A DNA stretch of 64,000 nt from Symbiodinium natans (taxonomy: Eukaryota; Sar; Dinophyceae; Suessiales; Symbiodiniaceae). The notes below the pieces were generated by a model. It had not been told where the DNA came from. It saw nothing but the letters and a program-made list of their open reading frames with translations, and ran no database searches. The stretch lies in NCBI GenBank assembly GCA_905221605.1, contig CAJNDS010001580.1:718063-782062 (forward strand), in the 5' to 3' direction. Of this stretch, positions 24,496-33,156 are shown piece after piece. The position numbers were made by a program, and so were the translations under genes. Numbering within the stretch: position 1 is the first letter of the stretch; each line of letters begins with the position of its first letter.

Positions 24496-24779
24496 ATTAT
24501 GCACGAGACGGTTGCAAAGAGCATGTTGCAGTTTCGGGGCGTGCTAATAGCCGCAGTTGTACCACACTGGCTACTGCCGCAACGTTTATGGTTAAGCAAT
24601 TTCCCTCAAGGTTAGCAAAATACAAAGCGTACCGAAACCCAGCGGGCTGAATGGCACAATCGTTTTCGTTGAAAGTTTGAGGCCTGGCTGTCTGAACGAA
24701 CGGAGAAGGAGTGCACACAGAACCGTTGCGCTTCCGTTCGTTAGCTCCGCGAAGCATCTTCCAGCATGTGCGAGTGTTT

Positions 24780-25709
24780 CGCCCTCTCGTTTAGACAGTA
24801 ACTCGTGGGCTCTCGTCTGGGCGTGCCTGCCTGTCCAGGTGATCAGGGAAAGCTCGGAGAGGGGCTTGCTGCACGAGGACCTCCTGGACTTCTTGGAGGA
24901 CGCTTCGAGTGGAAGTTGCCTAGGCCTGTACTTCCTGAACCCCCGACAGAAAAAAAGATATTTGCTCGAAGTGTCTACAAAACAAGTAGCCGGAAGGCTT
25001 GGTAAATCAGCTTGTTTTCCATAGCTTCGGGTCGACCACCAACCGGCAAAGGCCTTGGGAACCGGGAACCAGCATGCTTGAGGATTCAGCTCGAGCAGGC
25101 TCCACCCTCACTTGTGAGATATATAGCTGCGCAGCGAGGTCCGTCCTAAAAGGCTCTTACACTGTACAACAGTTCGTGTCTAAGCTGGATGTGGGCGAAG
25201 CGAAACCGTAAGCTTCAGGGCGTCGGCAGCATCGCGTAGCCACTCGGACCGCGTCAGCTTCTGCGCGAAGGAAGAGCAGCGATCCGAGGCCTTCTTCTGC
25301 GGTTGCATCACGGCCTATTCCATCCCTTTCGTGGTGAGCACTGCGATACAGATGCTTGTCCAGCTGGGAAGCATGTCCTTGAGCATTTGGCTCTTCGCAG
25401 GCTTGAGCGATTTCACAATTCAGGGTTGCGACGGTTAAGATCCAACCGAACAAAAAGAGATATGGGGGTCCTGGTTTTCTGCAGCAGCTCCAGTGCGCAG
25501 GCTACGCCGTGCGCCTGTGTGACATAGAGGACGACGACGCGGCCGAAGATTTGCAGCCATTGGCAGGGGATGGACCCGAGCTAACAGAAGCCGCCGTCGA
25601 TGACGCTCAGGTGCATGCACCTGTCCAACCGATGTCGAATTGTGCAACATCTGTCTCTCTGGTAGAAGTGTCTGACTGTGTTGGTCTTCCTACGACTGTA
25701 CAGGCGTAA
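24780..25709 (+). other. Candidate spliced exons upstream of the 25.9-kb ORF
   Basis: Two short coding-like blocks are visible. After CCAG at about 24,838 the strand reads VIRESSERGLLHEDLLDFLEDASSG. After CGCAG at about 25,500 it reads YAVRLCDIEDDDAAEDLQPLAGDG and continues acidic to about 25,630. Both follow AG acceptors and share the acidic, alpha-helical style of the frame at 25.9-26.4 kb, so they may be exons of one gene. Splice donors cannot be fixed by eye because dinoflagellates also use GC and GA donors. The remainder of the interval shows nothing recognisable. Confidence 0.25.
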
Positions 25710-25892
25710 CAAACATGAGATGAGAGGTGCTTGTCATAAAGCATGTTCCTCGTCAGGTGTGTAGTCTTCTCCAGGAAGCTCCACCGCAGACTGACGAACA
25801 TCGTAAGACGAGCCAGGAAAGTGGTGAATGATTGCGGAAATGAGGAATCAGGAATCGAGCAAGGGCACAGAGTTTAATCCTTGCTGCACACA

Positions 25893-26441
25893 ATGAGCAA
25901 AAACAATGCACAGCGGGATAGCTTTAGTCGTGTGCTTCAAAGCCTCTTCATCCTGAAGTCTCGCCTTCTGCGCTTCTTATACCATCTTCGTTGCTGTGCT
26001 GCCATCCTGGAGGTTGCGCAAGAGCAGGAGGACTTGCAGAGCGAGAAGACTGGCGCCACTGTCGGAGATGTCAGGCTGGAAGTTTTCTCCAGGCAAGCCA
26101 GCGAGGAAGAGGTCAGGACGAAGCCGCTTCCCCAGATCCTTGGCGTCGCCGCAGAGGTTCGAGAGGCAGTGAAGCTCCCTGAAGCCCCCGATAGCCCCAT
26201 CACCCATCCTGCGGCCACCAATGCAAAAGCAGTCCCGGCGGAGACTCTGATGGGTTCGAACGAGGAAAACGAACAGTGTCTAGTTGATGACGAAGCGGGG
26301 CAAAGTTCCACGGTAGGGGCAGAGGCAGGCCTTGGCACTAAGAGCCGTCGCACAAAGGCTAGCAAAGTCCAGAAGAAGGGGAAGGGCGAAGCCTCGAGGA
26401 GGACCAGGTCCAAGCCGTCGACCGCAACTGATGCTGATTGA
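25893..26441 (+). CDS. Hypothetical protein with lysine/arginine-rich C terminus (possible 3' exon)
   Basis: The ATG at 25,893 opens a frame of 182 codons. The first part (LFILKSRLLRFLYHLRCCAAIL) is basic and hydrophobic and might be intron read-through, since a possible acceptor CTGGAG precedes VAQEQEDLQSEKTG near 26,015. The rest is low-complexity, Glu/Ala/Pro-rich and ends in a strongly basic tail (KSRRTKASKVQKKGKGEASRRTRSK), of the type that binds nucleic acid or serves as a nuclear signal. No fold is recognised. It is followed by a G-rich minisatellite within 110 bp. It may join the upstream candidate exons. Confidence 0.4.
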   Translation: MSKNNAQRDSFSRVLQSLFILKSRLLRFLYHLRCCAAILEVAQEQEDLQSEKTGATVGDVRLEVFSRQASEEEVRTKPLPQILGVAAEVREAVKLPEAPDSPITHPAATNAKAVPAETLMGSNEENEQCLVDDEAGQSSTVGAEAGLGTKSRRTKASKVQKKGKGEASRRTRSKPSTATDAD

Positions 26442-26550
26442 GCACCAGGGCATGGCCGCAAAGTATGGGTTGCGCGTATGTCCAGTTGCCTGCCACTGAG
26501 CAGGGGTTTTGGGAGGCTTTGCTTTTTGTTTTTGTTGTAATGGGTGCTGA

Positions 26551-26620
26551 GGGGTTGGGGTTGAGGGGTTGGGGTTGAGGGGTTGGGGTTGAGGGGTTGG
26601 GGTTGAGGGGTTGGGGTTAG
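26551..26620 (+). repeat. Minisatellite, 14-bp unit GGGGTTGGGGTTGA, five copies
   Basis: Five near-perfect tandem copies of a 14-bp unit with two G4 tracts each on the plus strand; the last copy ends TTAG. G-rich degenerate copies continue to about 26,750. Four or more G4 tracts separated by TT or TTGA make a G-quadruplex likely on this strand. Confidence 0.9.
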
Positions 26621-26624
26621 GGGC

Positions 26625-27239
26625 TAGGCCGAGGGGGGACAGGGCCGAGGGCTTGCACCTGGGCTGTGGGTGAGGGGTTGGGGTTTGAGGGAAGGGGGGC
26701 TGCGGGATTTAGTGCTCAGGGGTTATTCAGGGGTTGGGGAGTGTTATTGAAGGGAGGGGTTGCTGAAGGGGACTATTGAAGGGAAGGGTTATTGAAGTGA
26801 GGAGGTATATTCCACGAAATATATGGAAGGTTTCATGGAAATAATTTTCCATGGAAATTCCATCTTAAGCATCTTGAATTTTAGCCCTAAAATCGGTCTC
26901 TGATACGATTTAGGATTGTGGGGTATATTCGAAGATTACTATGAATTAAGGAATAATCATCATGAAGGTACCAAGAGAGCGTGAAACTCAAGATATGAGA
27001 AGTAAATATTAATTACACATGAATCTTCCATAGAGATGAAACTAATGAAAAGAGATTACAATGGTGTTTGGATAGGAATCGCACACGGAAATTCCGTGAA
27101 GATTTTGGGGAAGGATGGAATCTATTCTGGAATAGTGGGCCTAATGATGAATCTGTTTAGCACAAAGAGGTCAGGTCAGTTCCATGGGGTGCTAGTTTGA
27201 CTTGTACATGTATTTCGGGTTTAGACCCTTTCTTGATGG
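26625..27239. other. G-rich then AT-rich intergenic segment before the giant element
   Basis: To about 26,800 the sequence is G-rich with TTGAAGGG-like repeats. From about 26,805 to 27,180 it turns AT-rich with no coding frame and contains a small inverted motif, GGAAATAATTTTCC. The 5' boundary or LTR of the following retroelement may lie in this segment, but I could not identify TG...CA ends or a target duplication. Confidence 0.4.
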
Positions 27240-27982
27240 CGGACCAGGGATAGACTACCGACTTCATCGTGGACGCGTGTGGATAGAAGATCAGTCCTGT
27301 GTCCGGTCGCAGCTGTAAGCTGCTCAAGAAGGGCCCTTCTTAGTACTGTAGCAGCCTATATTGTACAGTTTTCGCCCCCGTGGATAGTGTTCCTGTACGT
27401 CGTGGACCTGATTGGCCAACTCGCATCCGGAGGAAAGAGGAGCCAAAAGGGTCGGGCGTTGACGAGGAATAGATCCTTTTCCCTAACCTCGGGATAGTTA
27501 TCTGTTCTCTTTACAACTCATAGCCGGAGGCCGGAGGATACTGAGGGCAGGTGGCTGTTCAGGTAAATATCGGGATAGGTGTACAACACGCAGCCGGACG
27601 GCTAGTGGATACATCTAGAGCGATAGGTTACCACCCCCTGGAGATAGCAACTCTGGGGATCCTTCCGATAGTTAACGTCGGGAGTGGCTTGGAACAATAG
27701 GCTAGCTACCTTGAGTTCCCCGTTGACAGGGATACTGTTACTTCTGGTGCAACATTACAACCTACAACTGTAAATATACAACTTCTTTCTCCTCGTGTGG
27801 CCTGAGCTAGTTACTGGAGCGGGTTGCGCAAGTTTTCATTGGTTTGGACACTTCGCACAGGTTAAGAGCCTTGTTGCTTGGCCTGGACGAGCTGTTCGAG
27901 AAGTTTTCTTGGTATAGCGAAGAGGTACCACTTGCATAGCGAAGTTTTCCGCATTTGTCACTTGTGTTCGTTGACTGCAGCA

Positions 27983-30900
27983 ATGTCCACACGTGATAGC
28001 ATTGGGAGCAGTGAGTCTAGCGATAGTGATGTATTGGGAGTAGGGAATAGATTTCTCGAGGACCAGGTCACTGCGGTCAATCAGGATGTGGCCGCTGCCG
28101 ATAGTCATGTGAGAAGCATAGCCGACGCCGAGAACGTGAACTTCATCGACGACGGACGGAATAGTGGAAGGACGGGAATGGAGACGGATAGCAGTGCTGA
28201 TAGAGATCGACTCGGCCTCAGGTTCTCAGGACCGCTTACTGTAGACATCAGGTCGAGTGCTGCGAATAATATGTTAGTGTCAGGACCACCCCCAGGACTG
28301 ACGGATAGAAACTTGGAGATCGTGGCGGCGATGGATAGTGTGGGGAGTTCGGGAGGACTGGGCTATGCCGGAATAGCGGACACGTCGGGCACTCAGGGGA
28401 GGGACGCAGACGAAGGATTGCAGGAGTTGCTCGCAATCCCGTCGATAGCAGATAGAGGGGATGCCGTAATGCAGCTCAGCATGCTTGCAAGCCGTCCTGT
28501 AGTGTTTGATCCAGTTATGGGAGCTACAGATTTAAATGAGTATAGGGCCGGAAGAGGTGGGATAGAAGCGGGAAACGCTAGGACTCCGACGCTTGCTATC
28601 GAGGATCTGGCTGGAATAGATGAAAGGATGGAAGAGGGACCGTTCGTCATCCCCTCCGAGCCTGTGTGCCACGGGACGAATTACGAGTCAACGGGAGGTG
28701 CCAAGGGAATCACTGGTTCCAGGTTAGAAATGGCGATCGAGGACAGAGTGGATAGTCTTGCAGTGTCATCATCGTCAGATCATGATAGGACGATCAGGAG
28801 GAATGATGATGGAATAGATGCGATGATGCCTAGTGGCGAGCTCGGTGCGGAGGGCGATCGAACGAGAAGTGCGGATAGCGGACATTGGATGGGCAGAGGG
28901 AATGGAGATGATCTCGTTCCAGGAGTGTATTCGAATAGTGCGACCATGATTGGGAATGTCGGTGCCGATCCTACAGACCTGGAGTTGATAGCTAAGGGAT
29001 CGTCAGCGGTAGCGCAGAACGTGGTCAGTGAGAGCGATGATAGAGCACTGTCTGTATTTTCATCTACAGGTCTCTCGGAGGCATCACCAGGCGGGAACGT
29101 TGAAGCGTTGAAAGATGTGGGGATGGGTCAGACTACGACGATCGGAATAGAGTGGGGATCCCATGGAATCCGGAGTACGCTCGAGGAAACGGGGGTCATC
29201 ACTGACATGGACTTTGCGAAGTTCTTCACAGATCAGGGGCCAGGAGAGCCTGGATCAACGCCCATGACGATGCAATCGGATTCGCAGGAACGGTGGAACG
29301 CTGGGATATATGGTGCCGAGATCGCAGGGGTAGAGAAAGACAGGTCACGAAAGATGTCGATGGGGTCGGATAGTGGGCACTCAGGTGGTCGATCTACATC
29401 ATTGAAGAGGGATAGCCCGGGTGGATCGGAAAATGGAGTTGGTACCACCAGCAAGATAGGCAAGACGGATGAGGGACTGCGTAAGCAACGAGCGGAGCAG
29501 GCCGTTAAGGAGATGAACCAGATAGCCGAGAGCGTCCCCGCAGCGAAGAAGTCGAAATCGACAGAAATTGGGGGACCGATCCATCAGGCAGGAATGATCA
29601 CCCCGGATCAGGGTAGCGAAGGATGGGGCAATCGATCCCCGGCTCCACGATCTCCTGGGATAGGTGGGCAGTACGAGCATTTCGGGATCGATACTCCTCC
29701 TGAAGGACGAGGCAGGAACGACGAGATGAGGGCAACATCATCCCCACCCAGGCGGGCAAAGATGAGAGCTCCTGCTGATCCGGACAAGTCGTCGTTGGGA
29801 GAGATAGATGGCAGGATAGATGACTTGCAGACGGTGGTTGTGGACACGCAGACCGACGTAGCTAAGCTTAAGGTGGCAAGCGAATGTGCAAGTGCAATTG
29901 CTAATAGCTCAGCGGAAAAGGCGGACATCGTGAGCAAGAGATTGGTGGAATGCGAGGAGGAGGTGAAGCACTGGAAAGGTTGGATAGAATCGCAGCAGAT
30001 AGATACCAAGACAACACTGTCGCAGGAGCTGAAAGAGATGAGTCGGATCATGGACGGGAGCGTCAGCGAGGATAGGATGGATGATGCATTGGCTCCGCAA
30101 CTGACCGAGGGAGCAATGCAGCTCGCACGGAGAATGAGACGGCAGGTTGAAAACGTGAAGGTGCTCAAGACCTCTGTTACGACTAGATTGAAGGGAGTGG
30201 AGGAGCGATTGTCCACAGCGGAGCATTCAGCGGACATAGCCAAACAGAGTACCGGGACGAAGATCACCACGTTAGAGACAGGATTGAACGAGGTGAGACG
30301 TGGCATAGGTGTAGTCTTCTCGAGCATGCAAATGCGACACGAGAATGGAACATGGAAGAACGAGAGACTGGATAAAGTAGAGACGGTTTTGAATAGACAG
30401 TGGGACCAGATCAAGATAGCGGGCGAGGAACTAAGGAAGCTGAAGTCCAAGGGGAGCCAGAAAGCCGGAACAGATACGACATCGTCGTCACATTGCAACA
30501 GCCAAGGAAAAGGTCCTGGATGCGGATGCAGAGAACCTGGCGAAGGTCACGGCACGTGCATAGATGGGGCAGTGCGGGGCGAAACCAAGAAGCTGAGTGA
30601 AGTGGTTCTGGCGCAGAAGGAACACATAATGACCGTCGCGAGAGAGGTGATAAAGAACCGCAAAAGCGTGGCTGAGATTGTGGCGAACATGACAAAGGTT
30701 CACAAGACTTGCGAGAATGTCGCGGCAAGGACCGATCGGATGGATGAGAAGAGAAACGGAGAACAGGCCTGGGTGAAGGATACCGTGCGAAAGATGGAAA
30801 AGACAATGGAGTCAATGTCGAGCCGTATGATAGATGAACAGAAGAGAGTCACGGGCGAATTTATCCTTGTCAATGCTCGAATTGATGAGAGCGCACGGAA

Positions 30901-33106
30901 CGAAGGGGTAGGCAAGATGCGAGGAAACAGTGCGGAGATAGGAAAGCCACCGACCATGTCACGCGGACGAGATAGTCATGGTGGGAGTGGGGGAGCCGAC
31001 GGAAGAGCCAGGAGCGACAACGCCCGAGGAATAGAGACTTCGAGGCCGGAGTCGGCAGGTCCAGTGGTAGATCGAAGGATTGAGAATAGATGCATTGTGT
31101 TAGAACAGCAGGTGACCAAGATCACTAGTCAATTGCAGGGGTTGACCACTGTGAATGAGCGGATCGTGAGGGAGAACGCTAGCCTGCTTAGTGAGATAGA
31201 AAGCATGAAGGGGGAGAACAAAGGAGTGACAGAGTCGGTAGCGCGGATGGTTCGGGATAGTAGAGATGAGATATCTAAAATGAGAGCGGATCTTGATCTC
31301 CGAGGTAGAGAAATGATAGAACTCAAGGAGAAGAACGAGCAGTTGGAGGCAATGGTACGGGAATATGAGCGGAGACTGGAGCAGGTGAAACGAAACGATA
31401 GCCTTAAAGCAGAGCTGGATAGCATGTGGTATAGAATCGGTGAGATCGGCAAGCAAAGCTCCGAGTACGCCATGCCAGCGCCGGGTGCGGGAGGTGCTTC
31501 GAACGCTGGCTCCGCAAGACCAAGTGCTGGTGCCACGCCTGCGCCAAGTTCGTTTGGGGATAGAAGAGAGCATGGAAGAAAGGATAGGCAGGGAGATGGA
31601 GGTTTGTTGGGGGAAGAGACTAGGATTAGAAGGTGCCCCGTGTGTGTTAGACAAGCAGAAATGATGATTGCGTGCCAAGGCTGCGGAAGAGAAGTGTGTG
31701 GTAATTGCTATGAATACCGTGATGACTTGTGCATGCTGTGCTCCACTGATAGACGGGGATGCGATGCCGGAGGGTATGCAGGGACAGGACTTCCAAGGCC
31801 GCAGAGTGGACGCGATCGTGAAGGGGACGATGCCAGGTTCAGGAATCCGGTAGGCGGAGGGTACAGCACGTTCAAGGACACCAGAGGGATGGAGAAATGC
31901 AACGAGATATCGATAGCGAAGGAGCCATCATCCGGGGAAGTAGGACTGTGGCTAGGCGATGTTGCGCATACTGCGAAGGCTGCGTATCTGTATGATGGGG
32001 ACTATGCATACACGCAGGTATTGAGGGTACGCGAAAGGAGCGAAGCGATGATAGACATGGAACTCAAGTACCCTGCGTTAGAGAACCAGCTTTTTAGCGG
32101 ATTGAAGAGAGCAATAAAGTCAGAGTCATTGTCGGCGAAGGTGAAAATGGAGATGTACAAGACTCAGCAAGTGGGAGATGGAAAGCCGATGACGGCCATG
32201 AGATTGCTTACGCTGATAGTAAAGCATGTTGAGATCCCGATTGCTAAAGAGAGTCAGGTGCTATACGATGGCCTGAGTAGCACGAAGGTGATGACCTTCC
32301 CGGGGAAGCCCGAAGAGGAGGCACTGGAGGAGTTCATGACTAGATGGGATCTAGCGCACACGAACCTTATAGGACTGAAAGGCAATACCTGGAGCGAGCA
32401 ACAGCTGGGATGGATGTTGCATTCGAAAGTGCAGAGAGTTCAGGTGCTGAACCACGATATTGAGGCATGGAGACTGCTTCCGGACGAGGCCAAGACTCAT
32501 ACCTGGTTGCGGAAGAGAATCAAGGATAGACTGGAGATGTGGAGAGCGGACAAGAACATAGACGAGGCATCAATGCGGGTGAGTCGACAGGCATTCACGA
32601 GTGGGTACGCTGCGATGCCGGCTCAGCAGGGATCATATAGAGCACCGGTGAATAGAAGAAGCGCGTACGCCGATGATAGACCGAGGAGTTCATCGCCCGC
32701 AGGGGGGAATAGCTACGGAAGAGGGATATCTGTGGGAAGAGGCAGGGACGGACTTTCGCAGGCGGGGAGAGCCGATGACCCGAAGAATAGATATGGATCC
32801 AAGTCGCCGTTTGGAAAAAGAGGGGTCTGCTACCCCTATACGCGTGGAACTTGCCCGATGACTGCGGCGGACTGCAAGCATTCGCATGATATTTATCTGT
32901 ATAGTCAGGCGGAAGAGGTCCTCAAGAAGGCGGGATACTGCTTTGAGCATTTTCGGTACGGCAGCTGCAGAAACGACAAGTGTAAAATGCTCCATGAGGC
33001 TATCCCGAATAGCATTAGGGAGGCTTTTGAAACGGTAGAGATAGAGCAGAAGGAGACGAGGCCGTCGAGCCCACATGCTGATGGTGAAGGGCCAAGTTTT
33101 CGCTAG
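27983..33106 (+). CDS. gag: Giant Gag-like polyprotein with RING-like and tandem CCCH zinc fingers
   Basis: The ATG at 27,983 is the first in a frame of 1,707 codons; the open frame upstream of it is not protein-like. Residues about 1-600 are low-complexity, rich in Gly, Ser, Asp, Arg and Met. Residues about 600-1,150 are charged and helical with coiled-coil character (VEERLSTAEHSADIA, RMVRDSRDEISKMRADL). At about 1,216-1,250 there is a Cys cluster (CPVC, CQGCGREVCGNCYEY, CMLC) like a RING or FYVE finger. Residues about 1,315-1,530 (AYLYDGDYAYTQVLRVRE to WLRKRIKDRLEMW) fit a copia capsid region. Residues about 1,614-1,672 hold two CCCH fingers (C-x7-C-x6-C-x3-H and C-x8-C-x4-C-x3-H) where retroelements normally have CCHC knuckles. 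It presumably packages element RNA in a virus-like particle. The stop overlaps the next frame by 19 nt in the -1 phase. Confidence 0.8.
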   Translation: MSTRDSIGSSESSDSDVLGVGNRFLEDQVTAVNQDVAAADSHVRSIADAENVNFIDDGRNSGRTGMETDSSADRDRLGLRFSGPLTVDIRSSAANNMLVSGPPPGLTDRNLEIVAAMDSVGSSGGLGYAGIADTSGTQGRDADEGLQELLAIPSIADRGDAVMQLSMLASRPVVFDPVMGATDLNEYRAGRGGIEAGNARTPTLAIEDLAGIDERMEEGPFVIPSEPVCHGTNYESTGGAKGITGSRLEMAIEDRVDSLAVSSSSDHDRTIRRNDDGIDAMMPSGELGAEGDRTRSADSGHWMGRGNGDDLVPGVYSNSATMIGNVGADPTDLELIAKGSSAVAQNVVSESDDRALSVFSSTGLSEASPGGNVEALKDVGMGQTTTIGIEWGSHGIRSTLEETGVITDMDFAKFFTDQGPGEPGSTPMTMQSDSQERWNAGIYGAEIAGVEKDRSRKMSMGSDSGHSGGRSTSLKRDSPGGSENGVGTTSKIGKTDEGLRKQRAEQAVKEMNQIAESVPAAKKSKSTEIGGPIHQAGMITPDQGSEGWGNRSPAPRSPGIGGQYEHFGIDTPPEGRGRNDEMRATSSPPRRAKMRAPADPDKSSLGEIDGRIDDLQTVVVDTQTDVAKLKVASECASAIANSSAEKADIVSKRLVECEEEVKHWKGWIESQQIDTKTTLSQELKEMSRIMDGSVSEDRMDDALAPQLTEGAMQLARRMRRQVENVKVLKTSVTTRLKGVEERLSTAEHSADIAKQSTGTKITTLETGLNEVRRGIGVVFSSMQMRHENGTWKNERLDKVETVLNRQWDQIKIAGEELRKLKSKGSQKAGTDTTSSSHCNSQGKGPGCGCREPGEGHGTCIDGAVRGETKKLSEVVLAQKEHIMTVAREVIKNRKSVAEIVANMTKVHKTCENVAARTDRMDEKRNGEQAWVKDTVRKMEKTMESMSSRMIDEQKRVTGEFILVNARIDESARNEGVGKMRGNSAEIGKPPTMSRGRDSHGGSGGADGRARSDNARGIETSRPESAGPVVDRRIENRCIVLEQQVTKITSQLQGLTTVNERIVRENASLLSEIESMKGENKGVTESVARMVRDSRDEISKMRADLDLRGREMIELKEKNEQLEAMVREYERRLEQVKRNDSLKAELDSMWYRIGEIGKQSSEYAMPAPGAGGASNAGSARPSAGATPAPSSFGDRREHGRKDRQGDGGLLGEETRIRRCPVCVRQAEMMIACQGCGREVCGNCYEYRDDLCMLCSTDRRGCDAGGYAGTGLPRPQSGRDREGDDARFRNPVGGGYSTFKDTRGMEKCNEISIAKEPSSGEVGLWLGDVAHTAKAAYLYDGDYAYTQVLRVRERSEAMIDMELKYPALENQLFSGLKRAIKSESLSAKVKMEMYKTQQVGDGKPMTAMRLLTLIVKHVEIPIAKESQVLYDGLSSTKVMTFPGKPEEEALEEFMTRWDLAHTNLIGLKGNTWSEQQLGWMLHSKVQRVQVLNHDIEAWRLLPDEAKTHTWLRKRIKDRLEMWRADKNIDEASMRVSRQAFTSGYAAMPAQQGSYRAPVNRRSAYADDRPRSSSPAGGNSYGRGISVGRGRDGLSQAGRADDPKNRYGSKSPFGKRGVCYPYTRGTCPMTAADCKHSHDIYLYSQAEEVLKKAGYCFEHFRYGSCRNDKCKMLHEAIPNSIREAFETVEIEQKETRPSSPHADGEGPSFR

Positions 33107-33156
33107 GGGCGGGCCGAAACCCACAGGCCAGCGAGGATAGCCAGGTGTATGCGGCC

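Noticed and set aside
26805-27980. 5' LTR and primer-binding site of the giant element
   Set aside because: I could not find TG...CA ends, a tRNA-complementary site such as the initiator Met type, or a second copy, since the 3' end is missing. Left unannotated.
29608-30498. 296-codon minus-strand frame opposite gag, and similar antisense frames across the element
   Set aside because: Antisense shadows of long coding frames, Ser/Leu/Pro-rich, without motifs. The ATAG bias on the other strand also removes stop codons here.
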